From positions 161,273-225,272 of the forward strand of contig JAMPHB010000002.1 in the NCBI GenBank assembly GCA_023663685.1: a stretch of 64,000 nt of DNA, read 5' to 3'. Source of the stretch: Blautia sp. (GTDB taxonomy: Bacteria > Bacillota > Clostridia > Lachnospirales > Lachnospiraceae). Below are positions 1 to 8,737 of the stretch, one piece after another (the stretch's first letter is position 1; each line of letters starts with the position of its first letter). Both the position numbers and the translations under genes were made by a program. The notes beneath the pieces were generated by a model that was given only the letters and a program-made list of their open reading frames with translations, was not told where the DNA came from and ran no database searches.

Positions 1-149
1 ACTTTAAAATGGCTGGCGGCGGGATGTAATGCTTTAAAAAATGGGGAAACTCAAAGGGATAGACAAAATCCTGCAAAATATATATAATTAAATTTATAAA
101 CGAAATTTTTTTAGCCAAAATAGCCAAAAGAGAACAGGAGGTACCCCCC

Positions 150-1892
150 ATGTCTAAATTTTTGAAAGACCTTAGTATCCGCTACAAAATTCTCCTTCCG
201 GTTTCCGCACTTGGAGTTCTGATTCTCGTTCTGGGAATCACCAGCGTTATAAACGCCGGTTCCATCCGGGACGCCGGAGAGGAGATATCCGGTAATTATG
301 CGATTAAGATCGAGCAGCTTGGCGACATTACCGCCGCCTACCAGACCCTGCGCCGTGTGGCATTTGCACACATTGTCGCACAGGACGACAGCGCACTGCA
401 GGGCACGCTGGAGGAGGAGGCCGATTCCTTAAAGGAGAGAATCAGCGGTCTGTGTACGGAGTACAATGCCTCGCTGACGACTGCCGAGGATCAGGAATGC
501 TTCTCACAGTTCGGGGCAGATTACGCCGCCTACCTTGAGATATACGACACGATTTTGTCATACAGTGCCGCCGGCAATATAGCAGATGCGACCCAGCTCG
601 CAAATGTAGACCTGAAGGAAGCAGGCACCGCCCTCACGGCGGAGCTGTCACAGCTGAGCGCCTCTAATAAAGCAGATATGGAGGCGGCGGCAAAACACCA
701 GAACGATGTGTATTCAAAGGTGGTCGTCACCATTATCATCATTTTAGTGTTTGCCATGATGGTACTTGGTTTCGTGGTATGGGTTTCATGGAAATGGGCC
801 TGCAAGCGCCTCATCAATATCAACAAGCAGCTCCGGGAGGTCATCGCGACGATCGACGCCGGACAGGGCGACCTGACAAAGCGTGTACAGTGCTTCTGTA
901 CAGACGAGATTGGAACCCTTGCCGCAGGCATCAATACCTTTATTGAGACCCTGCAGGGCATCATGGGACAGATTACCACCAGCTCCGGCAAGCTTGGCTC
1001 CATTGTAAATGTAGTATCCGGCAAGGTATCAACCGCCAACGACAACTCCTGCGATATTTCCGCTATTATGGAGGAGCTGTCCGCATCCATGGAAGAGATT
1101 TCCTCCACCCTTGCAAGCATCAAGGACAATGTGGGCGTGGTAGACGAAAATATCACTGAACTCTCCGACGCTTCACAGGGTCTGAACGACTACACGAACG
1201 GCATGAAGCAGCGGGCAGAGGATCTCGAGCGCGGCGCCGTGGAAAACAAGCAGAATACCAGCAACGTGATCAACGGTATTATCGACAAGCTGAACGAGGC
1301 CATCAAGAGCAGCAAGAGCGTCGAGCGTGTCAATGATCTGACGAATGATATTTTGAATATTTCCAGCCAGACCAATCTTCTCTCCCTGAACGCCTCTATA
1401 GAGGCAGCGAGAGCCGGAGATGCAGGCCGGGGCTTTGCCGTGGTCGCTGACGAGATCAGCCAGCTTGCAAACTCCAGCCGGGAGGCAGCCAATAATATCC
1501 AGACCATCAACAATATGGTGATTGAGGCTGTAAAGGATCTGATTGACAGCGCAGATACGATTGTGAAGTATATCAATGAAAATATTCTCCCGGATTACGA
1601 GGGCTTTGTGAACACAGGCCGTCAGTACAGTGAGGACGCCGTACATATCAACGAGATTGTCTCAGGCTTCAACGATATGTCCGTCAATCTCAAACAGCTT
1701 ATGGACAGCATTACCGAGTCTATCAACGGCATTAACACGGCCGTGGACGAGAGTGCAAGCGGTACCTCGAAGGTAGCGATCAACACCTCGGATCTGGTGA
1801 AGGATATCGGTGAAATTGCGGAGGCCATGACGGATAACCGTCAGATTGCCGGCAATCTGACCGAGGAAGCAGAAAGATTCGTGAGATTGTAA
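150..1892 (+). CDS. Methyl-accepting chemotaxis protein
   Basis: This 580-residue transmembrane chemoreceptor would pass ligand signals to CheA/CheW. Membrane segments lie at about residues 14-35 and 190-212 and flank an extracytoplasmic domain of about 155 residues that is probably a four-helix bundle. A HAMP-like region follows (about 213-270), then a long helical signalling domain. The conserved hairpin tip is at about residues 406-445 and includes [15 protein letters not shown] and [17 protein letters not shown] lies just ahead of the ATG. There is no chemotaxis operon around it. The ligand cannot be inferred. A weak sigma-D-like match (TAAA, 16 nt, AGGGATAG) lies upstream at about 34-61, but it is not convincing. 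Confidence 0.95.
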   Translation: MSKFLKDLSIRYKILLPVSALGVLILVLGITSVINAGSIRDAGEEISGNYAIKIEQLGDITAAYQTLRRVAFAHIVAQDDSALQGTLEEEADSLKERISGLCTEYNASLTTAEDQECFSQFGADYAAYLEIYDTILSYSAAGNIADATQLANVDLKEAGTALTAELSQLSASNKADMEAAAKHQNDVYSKVVVTIIIILVFAMMVLGFVVWVSWKWACKRLININKQLREVIATIDAGQGDLTKRVQCFCTDEIGTLAAGINTFIETLQGIMGQITTSSGKLGSIVNVVSGKVSTANDNSCDISAIMEELSASMEEISSTLASIKDNVGVVDENITELSDASQGLNDYTNGMKQRAEDLERGAVENKQNTSNVINGIIDKLNEAIKSSKSVERVNDLTNDILNISSQTNLLSLNASIEAARAGDAGRGFAVVADEISQLANSSREAANNIQTINNMVIEAVKDLIDSADTIVKYINENILPDYEGFVNTGRQYSEDAVHINEIVSGFNDMSVNLKQLMDSITESINGINTAVDESASGTSKVAINTSDLVKDIGEIAEAMTDNRQIAGNLTEEAERFVRL

Positions 1893-1900
1893 AAGACAGA

Positions 1901-1934
1901 CCCCGCCACAAGCTTGTGGCGGGGCTTTTATTTT
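1901..1934 (+). terminator. Rho-independent terminator after the MCP gene
   Basis: A perfect 12-bp-arm palindrome (CCCCGCCACAAG and its complement, 1901-1924) is followed by CTTTTATTTT. Because it lies between converging genes, it may also stop transcription from trxA, although the T tract on that side is poorer. Confidence 0.9.
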
Positions 1935-1952
1935 ATCTCTGTTTCTATTCGA

Positions 1953-2285
1953 TTACTCTTCTGTGGCAAGAAGCTGGTTCAGATAATCCGTAATCGTCTC
2001 CTGATCCTGCAGCCCTACCATCCGGCTCTTGAACTGTCCATGCTTCATGTATACCAGCGTCGGAATGCTGGCAATCTGGTAATTCATAGCCAGCTTGGGC
2101 TGCTCGTCCACGTTGACCTTGCACACCTTTACCTTATCTCCCATTTCCTCCGCCACCGCATCCACGACCGGGGACTGCATCTGGCAGGGGCGGCACCATG
2201 TGGCCCAGAAATCAATCAGTACCGGCATGGACGCCGCCAGCACCTCCTCATCAAAATTTTCCTTGGTAAGCTCTACGATCTTCAT
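1953..2285 (-). CDS. trxA: Thioredoxin
   Basis: This 110-residue thioredoxin has the redox motif WCRPC at residues 30-34; the usual form is WCGPC, so the second position is arginine here. The cis-proline segment SIPTLVYMKHGQ is present. There is no signal peptide, so it is cytoplasmic. GGAGG precedes the ATG. It follows prfC by 46 nt on the same strand and may be co-transcribed with it. Confidence 0.95.
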   Translation of the reverse strand: MKIVELTKENFDEEVLAASMPVLIDFWATWCRPCQMQSPVVDAVAEEMGDKVKVCKVNVDEQPKLAMNYQIASIPTLVYMKHGQFKSRMVGLQDQETITDYLNQLLATEE

Positions 2286-2331
2286 AGTATCCTCCTTCTA
2301 TTCCTATAAATTCTGCTGTGCCCTGCTGTAA

Positions 2332-3924
2332 CTAGTTTCTGCCAAATTCTGCCAGCACAAGCCCTTTGTTGCGGTCCAGCGTCATGCCGACACTCCATGC
2401 ATTGACAAACAAAAGCAGGGGATTTCCCTTCATGTCGATCACCTTCTTCATATCCGATGTTCCGGTAAGGTTGTCCACGTCCACCTTGTCCTTGTTCTCA
2501 ATCCAGCGGATATGCTCGTAGGGAAGATTCTCCAGACGTATCTCCACGTTGTACTCATTCTCCAGCCGGAATTTGAGCACATCAAACTGCAGCACGCCCA
2601 CGACTCCTACTATTATCTCCTCCATACCGCCCTTGTATTCCTGAAAAATCTGAATTGCTCCCTCCTGGGCGATCTGGGTCACTCCCTTGACGAACTGCTT
2701 GCGCTTCATGGAATCCATGAGGCGCACCCGCGCAAAATGCTCCGGCGCAAACGTGGGAATACCCTCGAACCGAAAACTCTCCTTCGCCGTGGTCAGTGTG
2801 TCTCCGATCGAAAAAATGCCCGGATCAAAGATACCAATGATATCCCCCGCACAGGCCGTCTCCACGATTCTGCGGTCATCTGCCATCATCTGCTGCGGCT
2901 GGGATAGCTTGACCTCCCTGCCCCCCTGCACATGGCGCACCTCCATCCCTGCGTCAAAGCGCCCGGAGCAGATGCGCATAAAAGCGATGCGGTCTCTGTG
3001 GTTCTTGTTCATATTTGCCTGAATCTTGAACACAAAGGCGGAGAAGTCCTCCCCAAAGGGATCGATCATTCCGATATCCGCCTGCCGTGCCATTGGAGCA
3101 TATGTCATGCGCAAAAAATGCTCAAGAAAGGTCTCCACGCCAAAATTGGTCAGAGCGGAGCCGAAAAACACGGGGGAGAGCTCTCCTTTTGTCACCAGCT
3201 CCATGTCAAACTCTGCGCTGGCGCCATCCAGAAGTTCAATCTCGTCCAAAAGCTTCTGCTTCTCCTCCTCCCCAAGCTCTGCGCCAAGGGAGGGATCGTC
3301 GATAGCGAGAAGCCTCTGGTTCCCCTCCTTCGTCCCCTTTAAGGTGTCCGAAAAGGTTCTGATCTGCCTTGTATCCCGGTCATACACGCCCTTAAAGCCC
3401 TTGCCGGAGCCGATCGGCCAGTTGACCGGGCAGGTGGCGATACCAAGCTCCTTCTCGATGTCATCCAAGAGCTCAAAAGTATCCCGCGCCTCTCTGTCCA
3501 TCTTGTTGATGAAGGTAAAAATGGGAATGTGGCGCATAACGCAGACCTTGAAGAGCTTTCTTGTCTGAGCCTCCACTCCCTTACCTGCGTCAATGACCAT
3601 CACGGCCGAATCCGCCGCCATCAGTGTGCGGTAGGTATCCTCGGAAAAGTCCTGATGCCCCGGCGTATCCAGAATATTGATACAGTAGCCGCCGTATTCA
3701 AACTGGAGCACGGAGGAGGTCACAGAAATTCCTCTCTGCTTTTCAATCTCCATCCAGTCTGACACCGCATGTCTTGCCGTGGCCTTTCCTTTGACGGAGC
3801 CTGCCAGATTGATGGCCCCTCCGTAAAGCAGGAACTTCTCCGTCAGCGTCGTCTTGCCCGCATCCGGGTGGGAAATAATGGCAAAGGTACGCCTTTTTTC
3901 AATCTCTTGTCTCAGGTTACTCAC
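2332..3924 (-). CDS. prfC: Peptide chain release factor 3
   Basis: RF3 is a translational GTPase that recycles RF1/RF2 after termination. The product is 530 residues, the usual RF3 length. The G1 motif SHPDAGKTTLTEK is near the N-terminus, then G3 DTPGHQDF and G4 NKMD. RF3-type domains II and III follow; the length and the region around FVNAWSVGMTLDRN separate it from EF-G. A sigma-A-like promoter lies upstream at 3982-4010. Confidence 0.95.
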   Translation of the reverse strand: MSNLRQEIEKRRTFAIISHPDAGKTTLTEKFLLYGGAINLAGSVKGKATARHAVSDWMEIEKQRGISVTSSVLQFEYGGYCINILDTPGHQDFSEDTYRTLMAADSAVMVIDAGKGVEAQTRKLFKVCVMRHIPIFTFINKMDREARDTFELLDDIEKELGIATCPVNWPIGSGKGFKGVYDRDTRQIRTFSDTLKGTKEGNQRLLAIDDPSLGAELGEEEKQKLLDEIELLDGASAEFDMELVTKGELSPVFFGSALTNFGVETFLEHFLRMTYAPMARQADIGMIDPFGEDFSAFVFKIQANMNKNHRDRIAFMRICSGRFDAGMEVRHVQGGREVKLSQPQQMMADDRRIVETACAGDIIGIFDPGIFSIGDTLTTAKESFRFEGIPTFAPEHFARVRLMDSMKRKQFVKGVTQIAQEGAIQIFQEYKGGMEEIIVGVVGVLQFDVLKFRLENEYNVEIRLENLPYEHIRWIENKDKVDVDNLTGTSDMKKVIDMKGNPLLLFVNAWSVGMTLDRNKGLVLAEFGRN

Positions 3925-3981
3925 AATCGTATTTTCCTTTACTTTTTAAATCTGTGTACTGGTATTTTATAAGCATTTCAT

Positions 3982-4010
3982 ATTGTATACTAATTATTCC
4001 CATTTTTCAA
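3982..4010 (-). promoter_or_regulatory. Sigma-A-like promoter for prfC-trxA
   Basis: On the minus strand TTGAAA (4010-4005) and TACAAT (3987-3982) are 17 nt apart, about 60 nt upstream of prfC. Confidence 0.6.
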
Positions 4011-4047
4011 CCGCGTATTTATGTAAGACAGCTCTGCCCTGCTGTTT

Positions 4048-4662
4048 TTACTGCTGAATCGGCGTTATGACAATGTTTTCCGCCGCAACGCCGGTCTTGC
4101 GTTTTACGATATCCTCCACCTGCGCCCGCTTTGCATCCGTCACATCTCCCATATCCAAAACAACGTCACAGCTGTCGTCGCTGACCGACACCACTACATT
4201 TGTGAAGCCCTTGGCTTCCAAAAGCATCTCCGCGTTGGCCTCTTTCTCCGCAACCTCCGTCAGCGTGATCATCTCATTTAACGCCGCCTGCTTCTGGGCG
4301 TCATCCAGCGTTTCATTGTCGATGATGGCCTGCAGAGTCTCTTTATTTTTGGAGCGCACCTGCTCACGGTTCAGCTTCACCTGCGCCGCATAGTCGGACA
4401 GAGACACATCTACACTGGTAAGCACGGTTTCCCCGGGGTTCAGTGTCTCCTCCGTAGACATCGTCTCCACCAGATCCTCCTCGGAGAGATCAAAGGCAAG
4501 ATCCTGCTCCGCATTTAAAAGATCCGTGTTGGCAACCACCTGCGCCTCCTCGTCGGCGCTTCCCATCGTTCTGTCGTAGCTCACATACCCCGCAATCGCA
4601 ATCAACACTGCCAGGGTCGTTATGACAACCTGATTCTTGTGAATTCTTTTTTTCTTTTTCAC
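4048..4662 (-). CDS. spoIIIAH: Stage III sporulation protein AH
   Basis: This 204-residue protein has a short basic N-terminus, one membrane segment (about residues 13-28) and a long soluble domain. In sporulating Firmicutes SpoIIIAH sits in the mother-cell membrane and binds forespore SpoIIQ across the intermembrane space, forming part of the feeding-tube channel. The soluble domain has the charged helical stretch and the C-terminal ring-building fold (EAKGFTNVVVSVSDDSCDVV) typical of the family. It is the last gene of the spoIIIA operon, 2 nt after spoIIIAG. Only a weak hairpin follows at about 4022-4040. Confidence 0.93.
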   Translation of the reverse strand: MKKKKRIHKNQVVITTLAVLIAIAGYVSYDRTMGSADEEAQVVANTDLLNAEQDLAFDLSEEDLVETMSTEETLNPGETVLTSVDVSLSDYAAQVKLNREQVRSKNKETLQAIIDNETLDDAQKQAALNEMITLTEVAEKEANAEMLLEAKGFTNVVVSVSDDSCDVVLDMGDVTDAKRAQVEDIVKRKTGVAAENIVITPIQQ

Positions 4663-4664
4663 TG

Positions 4665-5210
4665 TTAATCCTCCTGCACTGACATTTTAACTACTGTAAT
4701 CTTATGCGCCTCTATCTGGAATAATGACATGACAGAGCGTGAAATGTTTGAGACTACGACCGCATTTTCGCCGCCCTCGGCCACTACCACGACTCCGGCT
4801 ACCTTCGGCCGCTCCTCACAGAGCACATAGGGCATCTCCCCGCTCCCCGTATCGTAGACCACTGTGCTCTCCTCCCGCCTGTCGCTGCCGCTTACTACAT
4901 TCTTATCCACATAAACTCTCCCCTCGTCTTCTAAGGATATCATCACTCTGCATTTTCCGGCTCCCTCCATCTGCTCCAAAAGCTCTGTCAGTTCCTCCGT
5001 CAGCCGCTTTTCGTATTCTTCCTGCGTTACTGTCTGCGGTTTTTCCTCCACCGCATCACTCTTTTGCTCCTCTTTTTTCTTTCCATCTCCCGTGGGAATC
5101 GCGACCAGCATCACCAGCACGCCTATCAGAATCATAAGGAAAAAATCTGTCCAGCTGCGGTTATTCATCTGCTTTTTGATCCATTCCTTCACGTTCGAGA
5201 AACCATTCAA
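4665..5210 (-). CDS. spoIIIAG: Stage III sporulation protein AG
   Basis: SpoIIIAG forms a large ring in the SpoIIIA-SpoIIQ complex. It has a short N-terminus, one membrane segment (FFLMILIGVLVMLVAIP) and a soluble domain with KRLTEELTELLEQMEGAGK and RPKVAGVVVVAEGG, as in the family. I favour a TTG start at 5210, because AAGGAG lies 8 nt before it. Other possible starts are ATG 5231, GTG 5192 and ATG 5168; the last overlaps the spoIIIAF stop as ATGAATAA. The reading frame is open back to an ATG at 5270, but that far upstream it lies deep inside spoIIIAF. Confidence 0.9.
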   Translation of the reverse strand: MNGFSNVKEWIKKQMNNRSWTDFFLMILIGVLVMLVAIPTGDGKKKEEQKSDAVEEKPQTVTQEEYEKRLTEELTELLEQMEGAGKCRVMISLEDEGRVYVDKNVVSGSDRREESTVVYDTGSGEMPYVLCEERPKVAGVVVVAEGGENAVVVSNISRSVMSLFQIEAHKITVVKMSVQED

Positions 5211-5466
5211 AGATATCCTCTCCTTCCTCATAATACTCCACGCTCTCCATTTCCTGCCGAAGTTTGTCAAGCTCCCGCCGCACCTTCTCCTCCCCGTCCT
5301 TTGTAAAAAGTGCGAATACCGGCCGCAGGAGAATTGCCGCCATAAGGGCTCCGATAAAAAACTGAAAATATCTCCGGTAATTTTCTTTCGGTGTCAGATA
5401 AGAAAACAGAAAAAGTATCAGCATGAACAGAAAGTAATCTCTGGCAAAATTTAAAACCGCCTGCAT
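5161..5466 (-). CDS. spoIIIAF: Stage III sporulation protein AF, short form
   Basis: This 101-residue protein has two membrane segments (about residues 10-24 and 35-53) with the SpoIIIAF pattern YLTPKENYRRYFQFFIGALM. The charged tail ends at residue 101. The Bacillus subtilis protein is about 206 residues and carries a soluble ring-building domain that is missing here. The stop codon lies inside the start region of spoIIIAG, so this looks like a fixed short form and not an obvious frameshift. Confidence 0.88.
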   Translation of the reverse strand: MQAVLNFARDYFLFMLILFLFSYLTPKENYRRYFQFFIGALMAAILLRPVFALFTKDGEEKVRRELDKLRQEMESVEYYEEGEDIFEWFLEREGMDQKADE

Positions 5467-5479
5467 CCCATGTCCCCCG

Positions 5480-6643
5480 TCAATGCATAAAGCTGGTGAA
5501 GGCGCTGATCATAGAGATGGTGATAAATAACAGCAGCATCGCATCCACCACAATTTTTAAATACAGTTCACAGCCCCTTCCCACCCCGTGCACACACTCA
5601 CCGATCCGCTTATCGCAAAAGGGCTGCAGGAGCGCTCCGACCAGACGGTACAACAGACAAAAGCAGGCCACAGAAATGATGGGAGCCGCACTGAGCACTA
5701 CCAGAATTACGAGTGCCGCTGTTCCCACACTGTTTTTTATCAAAATACCGCAGCCCAGCAAAAGCTCTCCGGTTGCCCCAAAAGTATTCCCCACCCCGGG
5801 AACAGCCTGCAGGGTTTTAAAGACGGAATTTGCCGAGAGGCGATCCTTCGCCGGAGCGAGGAGCGACTGTACCACCCCAAGCCCCACCACGGCCGCAAGG
5901 GACAGCTTCATCGCCGCCTTAATCGCGCTCTCGATCATATCCGCCAGCTTCGTGAGCTTCGCCTCCTCGAAGAGATTATCCATCATCACAAGCAGCACAA
6001 AAACATGAACGCCGGGAATGAAGAGCGCCTTCATGGCGAGTTCCAGCAGATAGATCAGGACGAATGCCAGCTCGTAAAACATTCCCGCCGAGGAGGGATT
6101 TGCGGACAGCAGCAGCGTGGCCGCGTAGGTGGGAATGAAGGCTGTCATAAAGGAAATCATTTTTTCAATCCCGGCTTCCACCACCTCATTGACCAGAAGA
6201 AAGGAATTCATAAGCAGGAGCATAACCGCCGCGTAGACCGCGAAAAATCCCAGATTATTCACATAGCTCTGCTTCGTGACCAGCATCTTCCCAAAGAGCG
6301 AAAAGAGCACGGACACAGACAAAAGCTGGAAGAACATGGGTCTTGCTGCTTCAATCTCATAGAAAAACAGATCGAGGAGATATTCGCCGATCATGCCAAA
6401 ATAAGACCCTTCATCTCCCTCATCCGCCAGAGCCGTAACCAGAGAGGAAAAGGTCATCCTCTCGGGCAGCTCCTGCACAGAAAAGTCGTCCACCTCCTTA
6501 AAATCCATCTCTCCAAGGATTTCTGACAAAAGCCCGTCACTGTACTCCCCGGTGTTTTCTTCTGCCTCCATTGCAGACACCGGCTGTACGCCCGCCGCAA
6601 GAAAAAGCAGAAACAGTAAAACAACCCTATGTAAGAAATTCAT
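5480..6643 (-). CDS. spoIIIAE: Stage III sporulation protein AE
   Basis: This 387-residue polytopic membrane protein of the SpoIIIA channel starts with an apparent signal peptide (FLHRVVLLFLLFLAAGVQP). It then has an acidic stretch and about seven hydrophobic segments. The central SANPSSAGMFYELAFVLIYLLELA region and VVGLGVVQSLLAPAKD match the family. Its start overlaps the end of spoIIIAD by 17 nt. Confidence 0.93.
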   Translation of the reverse strand: MNFLHRVVLLFLLFLAAGVQPVSAMEAEENTGEYSDGLLSEILGEMDFKEVDDFSVQELPERMTFSSLVTALADEGDEGSYFGMIGEYLLDLFFYEIEAARPMFFQLLSVSVLFSLFGKMLVTKQSYVNNLGFFAVYAAVMLLLMNSFLLVNEVVEAGIEKMISFMTAFIPTYAATLLLSANPSSAGMFYELAFVLIYLLELAMKALFIPGVHVFVLLVMMDNLFEEAKLTKLADMIESAIKAAMKLSLAAVVGLGVVQSLLAPAKDRLSANSVFKTLQAVPGVGNTFGATGELLLGCGILIKNSVGTAALVILVVLSAAPIISVACFCLLYRLVGALLQPFCDKRIGECVHGVGRGCELYLKIVVDAMLLLFITISMISAFTSFMH

Positions 6644-7013
6644 CCAGCACCTCCACGAGATAGGTGAGCTCCGGGATACTCAAAGCGATAATCGCAAGCT
6701 TGGCAAAAAGCTCAATCTGGCTGGCAATGGAGCCGTAGCCTGCCTCCCGGCACAGAGCGGCCGAAAAATCCGCGATATAGGTGATTCCCAGTATTTTTAA
6801 GAGAGGCATGAGATAGCTTGTCTCGATGGGAAGCCGTTCCATGATATCCTCCAGAAAATCCGCGATAATCTGAATCTGTGCCAGCGCATATATAAAAATG
6901 AGAATTCCCGCGGCAATCGCGATGAGCAGCGCATACTCTCCGTGTTGTTTCTTTAGGGGCATGGCGAGAAACACTGCCACAAGCCCGATCAGACCGATTT
7001 TTAAAATAGCCAC
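6627..7013 (-). CDS. spoIIIAD: Stage III sporulation protein AD
   Basis: This 128-residue membrane protein has about four hydrophobic segments, like the 133-residue B. subtilis homologue. I place the start at GTG 7013, right after TAAGGAGGTC. The ribosome binding site is unusually close, but the upstream in-frame residues (CSGLCPISANCL) are out-of-frame spoIIIAC sequence and do not belong. The family pattern MPLKKQHGEYALLIAIAAG follows. Confidence 0.9.
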   Translation of the reverse strand: MAILKIGLIGLVAVFLAMPLKKQHGEYALLIAIAAGILIFIYALAQIQIIADFLEDIMERLPIETSYLMPLLKILGITYIADFSAALCREAGYGSIASQIELFAKLAIIALSIPELTYLVEVLDEFLT

Positions 7014-7020
7014 GACCTCC

Positions 7021-7215
7021 TTACAAAGAAAACAGCGTCTCCATGGTCTCAAACAGTTCGCTGATATAGGGCACAATCCAGAACAGCACAATCAAAAGGC
7101 CTGCAAGGCTCAGAAGAAAGGCCTGCTCCTCCCTCCCGCTATGCTTGAGTATCTGGCAGAGAACTGTCACCACAATTCCAAGCGCTGCTATCTTAAATAT
7201 GATCGTTATGCCCAT
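7021..7215 (-). CDS. spoIIIAC: Stage III sporulation protein AC
   Basis: This 64-residue protein has two membrane segments, the standard SpoIIIAC size. It begins MGITIIFKIAALGIVV and has the conserved glycine-rich second segment. It lies 7 nt before the spoIIIAD start and 19 nt after spoIIIAB. Confidence 0.93.
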   Translation of the reverse strand: MGITIIFKIAALGIVVTVLCQILKHSGREEQAFLLSLAGLLIVLFWIVPYISELFETMETLFSL

Positions 7216-7234
7216 ACTGCTTCCTTCCCAAATT

Positions 7235-7750
7235 CTAAATCAACAAAATAATTAAGAGCACCGCTGCCAGCATCCCCACAGGCATGTACACCTTCTGCCT
7301 CTTTAAAAATTCTGTCTGCTGCCGCTTTAAGCATTCCTCGATGCGGCCTCTGCAGGCGGCGGCACAGCGCAGGCTCTCCCTGCTGCTTGTCCCAAAAAAA
7401 GCGCCGTCCGCCGACCACAGGAGCTCCCATATATCCCTGTCCAGATTCAGCCTGCTGCAGTTTTTGTTTAAAAGCTGCTGCCACAGTCTGACTCCGCTCG
7501 GATATTCCTTTGAGCGAAGCTCTATGAGAAGCGCCTCCAAAAATGCGTGGATTTGCGGCTGGCTGCAGGGATAGCCCTCAAGAAACTCATACAGCCGGAG
7601 ACGCTCCCTCTCTATGCTGTACTCCCACTGGGCGAACAGGCGAATCAGCTCCGCCGCCTGCGCCTGCCGTTTTTTCTGCGCACACCTCCAGCTTGCAAGC
7701 AGCCCCGCACAGCCGCCAAGAATCAGACACATCCCAATCAGCTTACCCAT
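7235..7750 (-). CDS. spoIIIAB: Stage III sporulation protein AB
   Basis: This 171-residue protein has an N-terminal hydrophobic anchor, a soluble helical domain and a C-terminal membrane segment (VGMLAAVLLIILLI). SpoIIIAB resembles the GspF subunit of type II secretion systems and is thought to support assembly of the channel. The start overlaps the end of spoIIIAA by 13 nt. Confidence 0.92.
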   Translation of the reverse strand: MGKLIGMCLILGGCAGLLASWRCAQKKRQAQAAELIRLFAQWEYSIERERLRLYEFLEGYPCSQPQIHAFLEALLIELRSKEYPSGVRLWQQLLNKNCSRLNLDRDIWELLWSADGAFFGTSSRESLRCAAACRGRIEECLKRQQTEFLKRQKVYMPVGMLAAVLLIILLI

Positions 7751-8652
7751 ACCCCCTCCTCCGACTGATTGTATATAAAGATATGGCGTTTCCCTTCCTC
7801 TCCCCGGGCAATGCGCACCAGCCGCCAGTCCCCCGCCGCAAGCAACTCCCTCATGCGGGGCTTCTCGAAAATCTCTTTTTTGCTCTGGGCGTGAACGGTT
7901 CCAAGAATCCGCACCCCTGAGCGCATGGCATCTGCCACGGCATCATAATCCATGCTTCCTCCCAGCTCGTCCACAGCGATCACCTCCGGCGACATGGAGC
8001 GCAGCAGCATCTGCATACCAATCGCCTTGGGGCAATTGTCAAGCACATCTGTTCTGGGTCCCAGATCGTTCTGCGCCACCCCCCGGTGGCAGGCGGCAAT
8101 CTCCGACCGCTCGTCTACTACCCCAACCTTGAGTCCCGGCTTCCCCAGTTCCCCGGTGGAGAGCAGACGGATACAGTCCCTGAGATAGGTCGTTTTTCCG
8201 ACTCCCGGCGCTGCAAAAATCAGAGTGTTGTATATGCTTTTTTCACGGCGTATGCATCCAAGAAGCTCCTTCGCACAGCCCTTTAGCTCTCTTGCGACAC
8301 GGATATTTAAGCCGCTGATATCATAGAGCACGTCTGTCCTGTTCCCCTCGTCCGTGCCGTGGTAGCTCATATGCCCGCAGAGGCCGACCCGATGCCCGCC
8401 CGCTATTGTAAAAAAGCCCTGCCTCATCTCCTCCTCCAGCGCATAGAGGGAGTATCCGGTCAGGTAGTTCAGCATCTCATAAAGCTCCTCCCTTTCCACC
8501 ACTCCAAAGCTTTTTGCCTGCATATCGTGATAAATGAATTCCAGGGGCTGTCCCACCCGCACGCGAATCTCCTCCACCCCCATCAGGCTCTCCTCGCCGA
8601 TATGCCTCCGCAGGCTTTTCGGCAGATATTCCAAAAGCTGTCCCTCTCCCAT
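7738..8652 (-). CDS. spoIIIAA: Stage III sporulation protein AA, ATPase
   Basis: This 304-residue cytoplasmic AAA/secretion-type ATPase is thought to power the SpoIIIA complex in the mother cell; B. subtilis SpoIIIAA is 307 residues. The Walker A motif APGVGKTTYLRD and the Walker B-like VIAVDELGG are present. I use ATG 8652 because AAGGAGG lies 7 nt upstream. It is the first gene of the eight-gene operon and follows the sigma-E-like promoter at 8710-8737. Confidence 0.95.
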   Translation of the reverse strand: MGEGQLLEYLPKSLRRHIGEESLMGVEEIRVRVGQPLEFIYHDMQAKSFGVVEREELYEMLNYLTGYSLYALEEEMRQGFFTIAGGHRVGLCGHMSYHGTDEGNRTDVLYDISGLNIRVARELKGCAKELLGCIRREKSIYNTLIFAAPGVGKTTYLRDCIRLLSTGELGKPGLKVGVVDERSEIAACHRGVAQNDLGPRTDVLDNCPKAIGMQMLLRSMSPEVIAVDELGGSMDYDAVADAMRSGVRILGTVHAQSKKEIFEKPRMRELLAAGDWRLVRIARGEEGKRHIFIYNQSEEGVWVS

Positions 8653-8671
8653 TGTCTGTCCTCCTTTGCAC

Positions 8672-8708
8672 AAAAATACAGGCCATAGGAACCTTTGTCC
8701 TATGACCT
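8672..8708 (-). terminator. Terminator-like hairpin between the kinase gene and spoIIIAA
   Basis: On the minus strand AGGTCATAGGA (8708-8698) pairs with TCCTATGGCCT (8690-8680), followed by GTATTTTT. It probably ends the kinase transcript. Initiation from the sigma-E site would begin within or just before it. Confidence 0.55.
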
Positions 8709-8709
8709 A

Positions 8710-8737
8710 TATGTATGCAGGAATCTGGAATTTATGA
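8710..8737 (-). promoter_or_regulatory. Sigma-E-like promoter for the spoIIIA operon
   Basis: On the minus strand TCATAAA (8737-8731) and CATACATA (8717-8710) are 13 nt apart. They resemble the sigma-E consensus KMATATT/CATACAMT. The -35 element overlaps the stop codon of the kinase gene. spoIIIA is a sigma-E operon in B. subtilis, so the position fits. Confidence 0.65.

Noticed and set aside
1-149. Sigma-D promoter for the MCP gene
   Set aside because: The best match (TAAA-N16-AGGGATAG) departs from the consensus at too many positions.
5588-6526. Long plus-strand ORF of 312 codons opposite spoIIIAE
   Set aside because: It is antisense to a well-conserved gene, rich in His/Arg/Gln as mirror frames are, and has no ribosome binding site.
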